NCBI RefSeq assembly: GCF_007830265.1
Contig: NZ_VLKE01000001.1
Span: 1,488,001-1,552,000, forward strand
Source of the DNA: Micromonospora olivasterospora
Lineage (GTDB): Bacteria > Actinomycetota > Actinomycetes > Mycobacteriales > Micromonosporaceae
Length of the DNA stretch: 64,000 nt
Direction of reading: 5' to 3'
Shown one piece after another: positions 24,800-32,234 of the stretch. Under the pieces are notes generated by a model that worked only from the letters and a program-made list of their open reading frames with translations, searched no databases and had not been told where the DNA came from. The translations under genes were made by a program, and so were the position numbers. Each line of letters starts with the position of its first letter. Within the stretch, counting starts at the first letter, position 1.

Positions 24800-26128
24800 G
24801 TGACCGACATCCCGCGCCGGGCCGTCTCCCGGACCGCCAAGCTCGCCGCTCTGCCGCTCGGCTTCGCCGGTCGGACCGTCCTCGGCATGGGTAAGCGCGT
24901 CACCGGGCTCGCCTCCGACGTGATCTCCGCCGAGATCCAGCAGCGCACGGCCGAGCAGCTGTTCAGCGTGCTGGGCCAGCTCAAGGGCGGGGCGATGAAG
25001 TTCGGCCAGGCGCTGTCGGTCTTCGAGGCGGCCCTGCCGGAGGAGGTCGCGGCCCCCTACCGGCAGGCCCTCACCAAGCTCCAGGAGGCCGCCCCGCCGC
25101 TGCCCGCCGCCACCGTGCACAAGGTGCTCGCCGAGCAGCTCGGCCCGGACTGGCGGGGCTTCTTCGTCACCTTCGACGACAAACCGGCCGCCGCGGCCAG
25201 CATCGGACAGGTGCACCGGGCGGTGTGGCGGGACCCGGAGGGCATCCCACGCGACGCGGCGGTCAAGATCCAGTACCCGGGCGCGGGCGACGCCCTGCTC
25301 GCCGACCTGAAGCAGCTCTCCCGGCTCGGCGGCATGTTCCGGGCGTTCCAGCCCGGGCTGGACGTCAAGCCGCTCCTGGCCGAGCTGCGGGAACGGATCA
25401 CCGAGGAGCTGGACTACGAGCTGGAGGCCGAGTCGCAGCGCGCCTTCGGCGCGGCGTACGCGGACGACCCGGAGATCTTCGTCCCGGCGGTGCTCGCGGC
25501 GACCCCCCGGGTGCTGGTCACCGAGTGGGTCGAGGGGATTCCGCTGGCCGACATCATCCGCGAGGGCGCCGAGGAGCAGCGCGACGAGGCCGGCCGGCTG
25601 ATGGCGATCCTGCACCTGTCGGCGCCCATGCGCGCCGGCCTGCTGCACGCCGACCCGCACCCGGGCAACTTCCGGCTGCTGCCCGACGGGCGGCTCGGCG
25701 TGATCGACTTCGGCGCGGTGGCGCGAATGCCCGAGGGCACGCCCGAGCCGATCGGCCGGCTGGCCGGGATGGCGCTGCGCGGCGAGGCGGACGCGGTCGT
25801 GGCGGGGCTGCGGGAGGAGGGCTTCGTCAGCGGGACGGAGCCGATCGACGCGCAGGCCGTGCTGGACTACGTCCGGCCGATGCTCGACCCGGTTGCCACC
25901 GAGGAGTTCCGGTTCACCCGGTCCTGGCTGCGGAGTGAGGCGGCGAGGCTGGCCAGCCCACGCTCGCCGGCGTACCAGTTGGGCCGGCAGCTCAACCTGC
26001 CCCCGTCGTACCTGCTGATCCACCGGGTGACGCTCGGCTCGATCGGGGTGCTCTGCCAGCTGAACGCCAAGGCGCCGTACCGCGCGATCCTGGAGCGCTG
26101 GCTGCCGGGGTTCGCCCCGGTGGGCTGA
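24800..26128 (+). CDS. ABC1/UbiB (AarF) family atypical kinase
   Basis: A 442-residue member of the ABC1 atypical kinase family. The family N-terminal KxGQ motif is present as GGAMKFGQALSVFEAALPEE, then AAAASIGQVHRAVW (Ala-rich loop replacing the glycine loop), VKIQYPGAGDAL (Lys), EELDYELEAESQ, HADPHPGNFRLLPDGRLGVI (catalytic) and DFGAVARMPEG (metal). Family roles involve isoprenoid/quinone lipid homeostasis. GTG start at 24800. It is followed by a hairpin and converges with the whiB7 transcript, as Rv3197 does in M. tuberculosis. Confidence 0.92.
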   Translation: MTDIPRRAVSRTAKLAALPLGFAGRTVLGMGKRVTGLASDVISAEIQQRTAEQLFSVLGQLKGGAMKFGQALSVFEAALPEEVAAPYRQALTKLQEAAPPLPAATVHKVLAEQLGPDWRGFFVTFDDKPAAAASIGQVHRAVWRDPEGIPRDAAVKIQYPGAGDALLADLKQLSRLGGMFRAFQPGLDVKPLLAELRERITEELDYELEAESQRAFGAAYADDPEIFVPAVLAATPRVLVTEWVEGIPLADIIREGAEEQRDEAGRLMAILHLSAPMRAGLLHADPHPGNFRLLPDGRLGVIDFGAVARMPEGTPEPIGRLAGMALRGEADAVVAGLREEGFVSGTEPIDAQAVLDYVRPMLDPVATEEFRFTRSWLRSEAARLASPRSPAYQLGRQLNLPPSYLLIHRVTLGSIGVLCQLNAKAPYRAILERWLPGFAPVG

Positions 26129-26153
26129 CCGACCCGGCGATCTCCGGGAACGA

Positions 26154-26191
26154 CGAGGGGCGCGCCGGCCGGTCGGCCGGCGCGCCCCTCG
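26154..26191. terminator. terminator between the ABC1 gene and the whiB7 transcript
   Basis: A 17-bp perfect GC stem (26154-26170 with 26175-26191) with a 4-base loop, between convergent transcription units. Confidence 0.7.
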
Positions 26192-26207
26192 CGCGTGTCG
26201 TGATCGG

Positions 26208-26354
26208 TTACAGGGCGCCCAGGTCGCGGGCGGCTCGGTTGCGGCCGCTCGCGGCTACGGTACGGGCGGATCGGGTTGCCTCAGTGCTCGTGGTGGTGCC
26301 GGCCTGAGGCCGGGGCATTCGGGCCCGGGACAACGCTTCGTTGAGTAGTTGCAT
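26208..26354 (-). CDS. small basic protein gene downstream of whiB7
   Basis: A 48-residue frame (MQLLNEALSRARMPRPQAGT, then Thr/Ser/Ala/Arg-rich, ending in RDLGAL) with a GGAG ribosome site spaced 7 bases from ATG 26354 and a TAA stop, rare in this genome. In-frame ATG 26381 would give 57 residues. It lies 87 bases after the whiB7 stop on the same strand, so probably shares that transcript and could be induced with it. No family recognised. Confidence 0.45.
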   Translation of the reverse strand: MQLLNEALSRARMPRPQAGTTTSTEATRSARTVAASGRNRAARDLGAL

Positions 26355-26441
26355 CTCGACGGCTCCATTGGGCAGGTGCATCGTTCTCAGCTTTCTCGCG
26401 GCCGGTGTGGCACCGGCGGGATCGTGCGGATCGGGGTCTTG

Positions 26442-26807
26442 TCAGGCAGCCAGCCGGACCGCGTTGCGCTTCTGGGACAGCCCACTGGCCGCCAGGCGCG
26501 CCTCGGCCTCGACCTTCAGCGCGGCGTCACGCGCGACGTCCTCCTTGCGCGGGCGGCCACGGGGCCGCTTGCGCGGAACGACCGCGCCACGCTCGAAGAT
26601 TTCGCCGCCCCAGACGCCCCAGGGCTCGGCCCGCTCGACCGCGCCCGCGAGGCACTCGACGCGCAGCGGACAGTCCCCGCAGAGCGACTTGGCCAGCTCG
26701 AGCTCGGTGGGCGAGTCGGAGAACCACAGGTCGGGGTCGAACTTCCGGCAGGGCAGGTTCGCCTCCAGCTCGACAGTCACGTCGAGGGGGGCCAACGCCA
26801 GACTCAT
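26442..26807 (-). CDS. whiB7: WhiB7-type iron-sulfur transcription factor
   Basis: A 121-residue Wbl protein. Four Cys ligands for a [4Fe-4S] cluster are seen in LPCRKFDPDLWF, AKSLCGDCPLRVECLAGA, followed by the sigma-binding GVWGG turn (residues about 64-68). The C-terminal AT-hook RKRPRGRPRKEDVARD (RGRP core) is specific to WhiB7/WblC. The protein activates intrinsic antibiotic-resistance and redox genes with the primary sigma factor. ATG 26807 lies about 465 nt after the predicted transcription start; the leader holds a small ORF and an intrinsic terminator (see separate entries). Position between the ABC1 kinase and uvrD2 confirms orthology. Confidence 0.95.
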   Translation of the reverse strand: MSLALAPLDVTVELEANLPCRKFDPDLWFSDSPTELELAKSLCGDCPLRVECLAGAVERAEPWGVWGGEIFERGAVVPRKRPRGRPRKEDVARDAALKVEAEARLAASGLSQKRNAVRLAA

Positions 26808-26871
26808 CTCCCGGTCACCTCTCTCTCACTTCGATCTCGTGGATCGGATTTCCGACGTACTTCGGCGGGAC

Positions 26872-26914
26872 AAAAACTGAGGCCGCGGATCCCGGTTACG
26901 GGTTCCGCGGCCTC
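26872..26914 (-). terminator. intrinsic terminator in the whiB7 leader (attenuator)
   Basis: On the minus strand the stem GAGGCCGCGGA...TCCGCGGCCTC (26914-26879) is followed by a TTTTT tract (26876-26872), 65 bases before the whiB7 ATG. It is the only strong hairpin-plus-T-tract terminator inside a leader in this window. Confidence 0.85.
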
Positions 26915-26971
26915 GAGGTGAGCCGGTGGTCTGGTGATCAGACCGGTCTACCTCGAGGTGGAACGCCGCGG
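26905..26971 (-). promoter_or_regulatory. candidate antiterminator pairing in the whiB7 leader
   Basis: CCTCGAGG and CCGCGG occur twice. CCTCGAGG is at 26911-26918 and 26951-26958; CCGCGG is at 26905-26910 and 26966-26971. Both are self-complementary, so the upstream set (inside the leader ORF) can pair with the downstream set, which contains the first arm of the terminator. The two structures are mutually exclusive. The leader ORF stop lies in the loop. Confidence 0.6.
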
Positions 26972-27189
26972 ACATCCGTGCGCTTGTTGGCGCCGCCGAT
27001 GCCCATGCCCGTGAAGCCACTGGTCCCCTCGATTCCGGTTGGCGCGGTCGCGAGGATCAGCTCGGCCTGAGCCTGGACCTGGTGCACCTGCGGAACCGAC
27101 GGTCGAGCGACAAGGGCCACCCGGACAGCCGACAGCGGAGCGCAGACGGCAGGCAGCGCCGCCGGACGCTCATAGGTGAAGATCTCCAT
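26938..27189 (-). CDS. whiB7 leader ORF (uORF)
   Basis: An 83-residue frame in the whiB7 leader, starting MEIFTYERPAALPAVCAPLS and ending TDVRGVPPRGRPV, with a strong GAGGGGGG ribosome site. Its stop lies 24 bases before the terminator stem, and its last third overlaps the antiterminator strand. This geometry fits ribosome-mediated attenuation: slow or stalled translation changes leader folding and lets RNA polymerase reach whiB7. Leader ORFs with terminators are known for wblC/whiB7 of Streptomyces and mycobacteria. The peptide itself may have no function. Confidence 0.65.
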   Translation of the reverse strand: MEIFTYERPAALPAVCAPLSAVRVALVARPSVPQVHQVQAQAELILATAPTGIEGTSGFTGMGIGGANKRTDVRGVPPRGRPV

Positions 27190-27275
27190 CGGTGCCACCC
27201 CCCTCACGTTCCTCGAAGTCGACTGGGCCGCCCCCGTGAGCAGCGCGAATGACGCCGCTCGCGAGGTGTGTCCTG

Positions 27276-27305
27276 AGGCTATTCCTCGCCCGGGGGCGAG
27301 GGCAA
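27276..27305 (-). promoter_or_regulatory. whiB7: whiB7 promoter with upstream A/T patch
   Basis: On the minus strand TTGCCC (27305-27300), 18-bp spacer, TAGCCT (27281-27276). Directly upstream is an A/T-rich patch (GTAAATTCGT, 27314-27305) at the end of uvrD2. WhiB7-activated promoters have an A/T stretch just upstream of -35 for the AT-hook, so autoregulation is expected. Confidence 0.55.
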
Positions 27306-27311
27306 ACGAAT

Positions 27312-29477
27312 TTACGGCTCGATTTCGAAAGTTTTCTCCGGGCAGACGTCGTCGACCGTCGCGCCCCCCACGAGGGCGAGCACCGGCTCGCCGTACAGGC
27401 CGAGCTTGCGGGGCCCGATCCCGGCGATCGCGATCAGCTCCTCGGGGCGGGCCGGCCGCCGTTCCGCCAGCGCGGTGATGGTGGCGTCGGTGAAGACCAC
27501 GTACGCCGGGACCTTCTGCGCGCCGGCCACCCGGGCCCGCCACTCGCGCAGCCGCTCGTACAGGTCCTGGTCGATGTCGGACGGGCAGGTGGGGCAGCGG
27601 CCGAGCTTGCGGTCCGGGCCGGCGAGCAGGGTGGCGCCGCAGATCCGGCAGGAGACGACCTGCGGGCGGCGGCGCTCCGCGCGCCGGGCGACCGCCGCCG
27701 CGCCGGCCCGCTCCGTCCCGCCGCCGGAGCGGTCGAGCTGGGGCAGGAACCGGGAGGGCCGCCGGGCGCGCCCGCCCGGAGAGCGGGCCACCGCGTACGA
27801 CAGCCAGAGCCACTCCCGGGCCCGGGTGATCCCGACGTAGAGCAGCCGGCGCTCCTCCTCGACCTGGTCGGGCGTGCGCGCGTACGAGGTGGGCAGAGTC
27901 CCCTCGGAGAGGCCGACGAGGAACACGGCGTCCCACTCCAGGCCCTTCGCGGAGTGCAGGGACGCCAGGGTCACCCCCTCGACCGTCGGCACGTGCTGCG
28001 CGGCGGCCCGCCGGGCCAGTTCCTCGTTGAAGTCGGCCAGCGTCACCGGGCGCTCCACCGCGGCGGCCTCGCCGATCGGCAGCACCGGCGGCGTCGCCGC
28101 GTACTCCTCGGCGAGCTGGACCAGGGCTGCCAGAGCCTCCCAGCGTTCCCGGGCCGCGCCGCCGGCCGGGGCGGCGTCCGGCGCCCAGCCGACCGCCGAC
28201 AGTCCCTCAACCACGGCGTCCCGCAGCGGCGTCTCCCCGGGGATGGCGCGGGTCGCGGCCCGCAGCGCCACCATCGCCTGGCGCACCTCGACCCGCTCGA
28301 AGAACCGCTCGGCCCCCTGCACCACGTACGGCACCTCGGCCTCGGTGAGCGCCTTCTCGTACGCCTCGGACTGCGCGTTGGTGCGGAACAGCACGGCGAT
28401 CTCCCGGGCCGGGGTGCCGCCTGCGACCAGGGCCCGGCAGCGGGCCGCCACGGCGGCGGCCTCGGCCGGCTCGTCGGTGAAGATCCGCAGCTCGGGCTCC
28501 GGGCCGGGCGGGCGCTGGCCGCGCAGCTCCAGCCGCAGCCGCGCCTCGGTGCCCCGGGCCTGGGAGATCACCGCGTTGGCCAGCCCGACCACCTGCGGCG
28601 TGGACCGGTAGTCGCGAACCAGCCGGACCACCGTCGCGTTCCGGTGCCGGCGGGGGAAGTCGATCAGGTACGCCGAGGTGGCGCCGGTGAACGAGTAGAT
28701 GGTCTGGCTGGCGTCGCCGACGACGGTCAGGTCGTCCCGGCCGCCCAGCCACGCCTCCAGCAGCCGCTGCTGGAGCGGGTTGACGTCCTGGTACTCGTCG
28801 ACCACGAAGTGCCGGTACTGGGCCCTGACCTGCTCGGCGACGTCCGGGTGCTCCTCGATGCCCCACACCGCCGCGCGCAGCATGTCCTCGAAGTCGATCA
28901 CTCCGTTGGCCCGCTTGAGCCGCTCGTACGCCACGAAGACCTCGGCCACCTTCGCCGGCTCGTGCGGGGTCTCGCGCAGCGCCTTGGCCGCCGCGACGAC
29001 GTACTCCCCCGGCTCGACCAGGGACGACTTGGCCCACTCGATCTCGCCGGCCAGGTCCCGTGCGGCGGCCCGGTCGGTCCGCAGCCCGGCGCGGGCGGCG
29101 GCCAGGGTGACCAGGCGGACCTTGCTGTCCAGCAGCTCCGGCATGGCCCGCCCCTGGAGCAGGCGCGGGGCGAAGTAGCGCACCTGGCGCAGCGCGGCGG
29201 CGTGAAACGTGCGTGCCTGCACCCCGGTCACCCCGAGCACGGTGAGCCGGCTGCGCATCTCGGCGGCGGCCCGGGCGGTGAACGTCACCGCGAGCACGTG
29301 CCCGGGGGACACCTGGCCGGTGAGCGCCCGGTGGGCGATCCGCGAGGTGACGGCCCGGGTCTTGCCGGTGCCGGCGCCGGCCAGGATGCACACCGGGCCG
29401 GCCGGGGCGGTCACCGCGGAGCGCTGCTCCGGGTCGAGCCCGGCGAGCACCCGCTCCGCCGCTGAGTGAACCCCCAC
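27312..29477 (-). CDS. uvrD2: ATP-dependent DNA helicase UvrD2
   Basis: A 721-residue SF1A helicase with a 3'-5' motor: Walker A AGAGTGKTRAV (near residue 35), TFTARAAAEMRSRL, motif II VVDEYQDVNPLQQ, GDASQTIYSFTGA, and motifs V-VI TLASLHSAKGLEWDAVF and LLYVGITRAREWL. The UvrD2 hallmark, a tetracysteine module (CRICGATLL...GRCPTC, near 609-630), links the motor to a C-terminal HRDC domain (RPEELIAIAGIGPRKLGLYG). GTG start at 29477. The 3' end overlaps the whiB7 promoter region. Divergent from mycoredoxin, as in M. tuberculosis. Confidence 0.95.
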   Translation of the reverse strand: MGVHSAAERVLAGLDPEQRSAVTAPAGPVCILAGAGTGKTRAVTSRIAHRALTGQVSPGHVLAVTFTARAAAEMRSRLTVLGVTGVQARTFHAAALRQVRYFAPRLLQGRAMPELLDSKVRLVTLAAARAGLRTDRAAARDLAGEIEWAKSSLVEPGEYVVAAAKALRETPHEPAKVAEVFVAYERLKRANGVIDFEDMLRAAVWGIEEHPDVAEQVRAQYRHFVVDEYQDVNPLQQRLLEAWLGGRDDLTVVGDASQTIYSFTGATSAYLIDFPRRHRNATVVRLVRDYRSTPQVVGLANAVISQARGTEARLRLELRGQRPPGPEPELRIFTDEPAEAAAVAARCRALVAGGTPAREIAVLFRTNAQSEAYEKALTEAEVPYVVQGAERFFERVEVRQAMVALRAATRAIPGETPLRDAVVEGLSAVGWAPDAAPAGGAARERWEALAALVQLAEEYAATPPVLPIGEAAAVERPVTLADFNEELARRAAAQHVPTVEGVTLASLHSAKGLEWDAVFLVGLSEGTLPTSYARTPDQVEEERRLLYVGITRAREWLWLSYAVARSPGGRARRPSRFLPQLDRSGGGTERAGAAAVARRAERRRPQVVSCRICGATLLAGPDRKLGRCPTCPSDIDQDLYERLREWRARVAGAQKVPAYVVFTDATITALAERRPARPEELIAIAGIGPRKLGLYGEPVLALVGGATVDDVCPEKTFEIEP

Positions 29478-29565
29478 AGCGTGGAATCATCTCAGCTCCG
29501 GCCGATGTTGCAGCGGTTAGCCTGGCCTGACTGGCCGGGCCGTACGGATCTTGGAGGACCAGACC

Positions 29566-29808
29566 ATGTTGACGATGTATTCCACGCCGTGGTGCGGCTA
29601 CTGCCACCGGCTCAAGTCGCAGCTCGACCGGGAGGGCATCGCGTACGAGGTGGTCGACATCGAGCAGGACTCGAAGGCGGCGGAGTTCGTGATGAGCGTC
29701 AACGGCGGCAACCAGACCGTCCCGACGCTGCGCTTCGCCGACGGGAGCGCCCTGACGAACCCGTCCATCACCCAGGTCAAGCAGCACCTCGCGACCCTCA
29801 CGAGCTGA
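29566..29808 (+). CDS. mrx1: mycoredoxin (glutaredoxin-like, mycothiol-dependent)
   Basis: An 80-residue thioredoxin-fold protein with active site TPWCGYCHRLKSQL (CGYC), the cis-Pro loop QTVPTLRF and the C-terminal LTNPSITQVKQHL helix. Mycoredoxin-1 reduces mixed disulfides with mycothiol. Length and motif match Mrx1, and the gene sits next to uvrD2 as Rv3198A does. A GGAGG ribosome site (29553-29557) favours ATG 29566 over the in-frame TTG at 29551. Confidence 0.9.
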   Translation: MLTMYSTPWCGYCHRLKSQLDREGIAYEVVDIEQDSKAAEFVMSVNGGNQTVPTLRFADGSALTNPSITQVKQHLATLTS

Positions 29809-29866
29809 CCCCCGCGCCTCGTTCCGGGCGCGCGCCCTGTCGCCGCGCACGTGCGGTTTCACACAC

Positions 29867-29903
29867 AAAGAGTGGCCATTCCGCCCGGGATGGCCACTCT
29901 TTT
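29867..29903 (+). terminator. intrinsic terminator after mrx1
   Basis: A 12-bp stem with arms AAAGAGTGGCCA and TGGCCACTCTTT, preceded by A and followed by T residues, so it could work in both directions. Confidence 0.85.
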
Positions 29904-30069
29904 CCGTGTATCCGCAGGGAGAGTGCGGGACGGGGTGGGGCGGGGCTGGGCGGCGCGCGTCGGGGCAGGTCACGGCGCGGCACGGCTCCTCTTTTCTCCG
30001 AGACACACCCCCGCCGGGGCTTCCGGCGTCGGCCGCAACGTCCATACTGACCGCGGGGGGCGAATTTCA

Positions 30070-30097
30070 TACAGTTACCGTCGCGTTTGGCGACGGT
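30070..30097 (+). promoter_or_regulatory. promoter and operator-like palindrome of the DUF5753 regulator
   Basis: TACAGT (30070-30075) is a plausible -10. Immediately downstream, at the expected transcription start, is a perfect 8-bp inverted repeat ACCGTCGC-N5-GCGACGGT (30077-30097), a natural site for autoregulation by the encoded HTH protein. Confidence 0.45.
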
Positions 30098-30116
30098 CGA
30101 CGGAGAAGAGGACACC

Positions 30117-31094
30117 GTGCCTCCTACCGGACCGAGCCCGATCCTGCGTCGCCGCAGGTTGGGCACCGAGCTGCGCCGACTGCGCGAGACCGCCGGTCTC
30201 ACCGGGGAACAGGTCATCGAGCGGATCGGCTGGGCCTCCGCATCCAAACTGTCGCGGCTGGAGAACGGCCGCAGCCGACCCGACCCGGACGACGTGGCCA
30301 CCCTGCTCGACCTGTACGGCGCCCCCGCGGAGCTGCGCGCGGAGCTGCTCGGCATCACCCGGGACGCCGGGGACATGCGCGGCTGGCTGAGGCGTTACCC
30401 GGTGATGACCCAGCAGCAGCGCAGCTTCGCCGAACTGGAGGCGGGTTGCGCGGAGATCCGGGAGTACAACCCGGTCCTGGTCCCCGGCCTGTTGCAGACC
30501 CCGGGGTACGCCCGGCTGCGGATCGTCTCCGCCCACCTGGTGGAGTCCGGCGCGGGCGACGCGGAGCCCGGCGAGGCCCCGGAGACCGAGGTGGCCGCCC
30601 GGCTGGCCCGCCAGTCGCTGCTGACCCACCCCGACGCGCCGCGCTACACGGCCGTGCTGGAGGAGGCGGCGCTGGGCCGGCGGGCCGGCCCGCCGGAGGT
30701 GCTCCGGGAGCAGTTGGTGCAACTGTGCGAGCTGGCCATGCTGCCGAACGTCACCCTGCACCTGCTGCCGTGGGACACCCCGATCGGCGAGTGGTACCTC
30801 CCGCCGACGGCGTTCTCGCTCTACCGGTTCGCCGACCCCCTCGACCCGGAGACGTTGGCCATCGAGGGCGGCTTCACCAACGCCATGTCAACCGAGGCAA
30901 ACGCCCTAAATAGCTATAAAGTGGTGTTCGAGTGGCTATGCTCGGCGGCGCTCTCCGCATCGGACACCCTCTCCTGGCTCATCGAGGCGACGGGGCGGCT
31001 GCCCGGGGCGGCAGGCCCGTCCACGGTGGTCCACGGGCCGGCAACGGCTCCTGTCCAGCGCCGCCGGCCCTCCGGACGCCTGACGGATCGGTGA
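30117..31094 (+). CDS. XRE-family HTH regulator with DUF5753 domain
   Basis: A 325-residue protein. The XRE helix-turn-helix is near residues 12-70 (GTELRRLRETAGLTGEQVIE, SKLSRLENGRSRPDPDDV). DUF5753 follows: EYNPVLVPGLLQTPGYARLR, VAARLARQSLLTHPDAPRYT, VLEEAALGRRAG, LCELAMLPNVTLHLLPWDTP. Such regulators (Scr1/BldB-associated) are paired with a DUF397 protein, here at 31171. GTG 30117 was chosen for its GGAGAAGAGG ribosome site; TTG 30087 lies inside the operator-like palindrome. Near 30900-30930 the codons turn unusually A/T-rich. Confidence 0.88.
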   Translation: MPPTGPSPILRRRRLGTELRRLRETAGLTGEQVIERIGWASASKLSRLENGRSRPDPDDVATLLDLYGAPAELRAELLGITRDAGDMRGWLRRYPVMTQQQRSFAELEAGCAEIREYNPVLVPGLLQTPGYARLRIVSAHLVESGAGDAEPGEAPETEVAARLARQSLLTHPDAPRYTAVLEEAALGRRAGPPEVLREQLVQLCELAMLPNVTLHLLPWDTPIGEWYLPPTAFSLYRFADPLDPETLAIEGGFTNAMSTEANALNSYKVVFEWLCSAALSASDTLSWLIEATGRLPGAAGPSTVVHGPATAPVQRRRPSGRLTDR

Positions 31095-31170
31095 TCCGAC
31101 CCCGGGACACCCGCCCGGCGGGCGTACGGCGCCACTCGTCCATCGGAAGAGTTCCAGTCAGGAGCAGACC

Positions 31171-31410
31171 ATGAACGAGATCCGCAACATGCCGTCCGTC
31201 CTCGCCCGGCAACTCGCCGACGCTCCGTGGCGGACGAGCACCCACAGCCAGACCTCCAACTGCGTGGAGGTGTCCCCGCTGCGCGACGGCCCCGCCGCGG
31301 TCGCCCTGCGCGACAGCAAGGACCGCGGCGGCCCGGTGCTGCTGTTCGACCGCGCCGGCTGGCGGGGCTTCATCGCCGGCACGAAGGCTGGGCAGTTCGA
31401 CCTGAGCTGA
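31171..31410 (+). CDS. DUF397 family protein
   Basis: A 79-residue protein with the family blocks WRTSTHSQTSNCVEVSPL, VALRDSKDRGGPVLLFDRAG and WRGFIAG. The N-terminal extension (MNEIRNMPSVLARQLADA) is longer than in the other two DUF397 proteins of this window. It lies 76 bases after the DUF5753 regulator on the same strand with its own AGGAGC ribosome site. The pair probably forms a small regulatory module of the Scr1/BldB kind; the target is unknown. Confidence 0.88.
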   Translation: MNEIRNMPSVLARQLADAPWRTSTHSQTSNCVEVSPLRDGPAAVALRDSKDRGGPVLLFDRAGWRGFIAGTKAGQFDLS

Positions 31411-31430
31411 TCCCTGACCCGGCACGGGGG

Positions 31431-31458
31431 GGGGCCGTCGGCGATCGCCGGCGGCCCC
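31431..31458 (+). terminator. terminator after the DUF397 gene
   Basis: GGGGCCG...CGGCCCC hairpin 20 bases after the stop, directly following a nine-G run (31426-31434). Confidence 0.55.
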
Positions 31459-31630
31459 GTCGCGTGTCCGGATCGCGACACCGATGACCAGGCATCATCC
31501 GATCAGGCGTGCCTGCGAATCGATCGTCGCGGTTCACTTGCTGGGGCGACCACGGGGCGTAACATGTCGAAAGAGTGACGTGGAACTTCCACTGAGTACC
31601 CGTCCGCCACGATCGCATCCGGAGACACCC

Positions 31631-31897
31631 ATGCGGTTCCTGATCGTTCGTACCGACATCCGCGCCGCCGCCGACGTCGACCTCGCGGCAGCCTGGGCCG
31701 GCGGCGGCCGGCTGCGGGACGAGACGACCGCGCCGGAGCCGCGCCGCCAGGTCGTCCACGCCGAGGACCGGGAGGCCGCCCTGATCCTGGCCCGCGCGCT
31801 GGCCACGGTGGGCGCCGTCCGCCGCGGCCGGCAGCGGGTCAAGGTGCTCCCGCTGCACGACCCCACCGAGGACGGCCCGGACACGACCACCGGCTGA
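31631..31897 (+). CDS. small conserved-looking hypothetical protein
   Basis: An 88-residue soluble protein, MRFLIVRTDIRAAADVDLAA at the start and RRQVVHAEDREAALILARAL in the middle, consistent with a small alpha/beta fold. Codon third positions are strongly G/C, supporting coding. ATG 31631 was chosen over upstream in-frame starts because the protein begins with a beta-strand-like MRFLIVRT. No family recognised, and it stands alone between two hairpin-rich gaps. Confidence 0.55.
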   Translation: MRFLIVRTDIRAAADVDLAAAWAGGGRLRDETTAPEPRRQVVHAEDREAALILARALATVGAVRRGRQRVKVLPLHDPTEDGPDTTTG

Positions 31898-32234
31898 CCC
31901 GACCGACGCCGCCGGAAGGCCCACCGGCACGATCCCAGCCACCGCGCCGGAAGCCCACCGGCGACTGATCCTTCAGAAGAACGTCCGTCCTGCCCGGACC
32001 GGCTCCCCCGCCGCGCAGTTCGCCACATCCGGTCAGGACGGCCCGTGTTCCCGGCCCGGGACCGTCGCGGCAACGGCGGTTCCGGGCCGGGGCCGCGTCC
32101 CCCGGAGGGCCGGCCGGGGCCCGCGTCCCCGGGGGGCCCGGCCGGGGCCGCCACCGGAGGGGGCCGGCCACCGCCCCGACCGCTCGCCCGGCCGGCTCAG
32201 CCCTCCGGGCCGGCCGCTCACCCGGCCTGCGCGC
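31898..32234. other. 337-bp intergenic region, GC-rich, no gene seen
   Basis: Contains a near-duplicate CCGGAAGGCCCACCGGC (31911-31927) and CCGGAAGCCCACCGGC (31948-31963), and a very GC-rich stretch of CCCCGG/GGCCGG blocks at 32090-32160 that could fold as terminators between the convergent genes. No credible ORF. Confidence 0.45.

Noticed and set aside
27249..29465. A 738-codon open frame antisense to uvrD2
   Set aside because: Composition is a GC-driven shadow (Arg, Gly, His, Gln-rich), and uvrD2 on the other strand has all helicase motifs.
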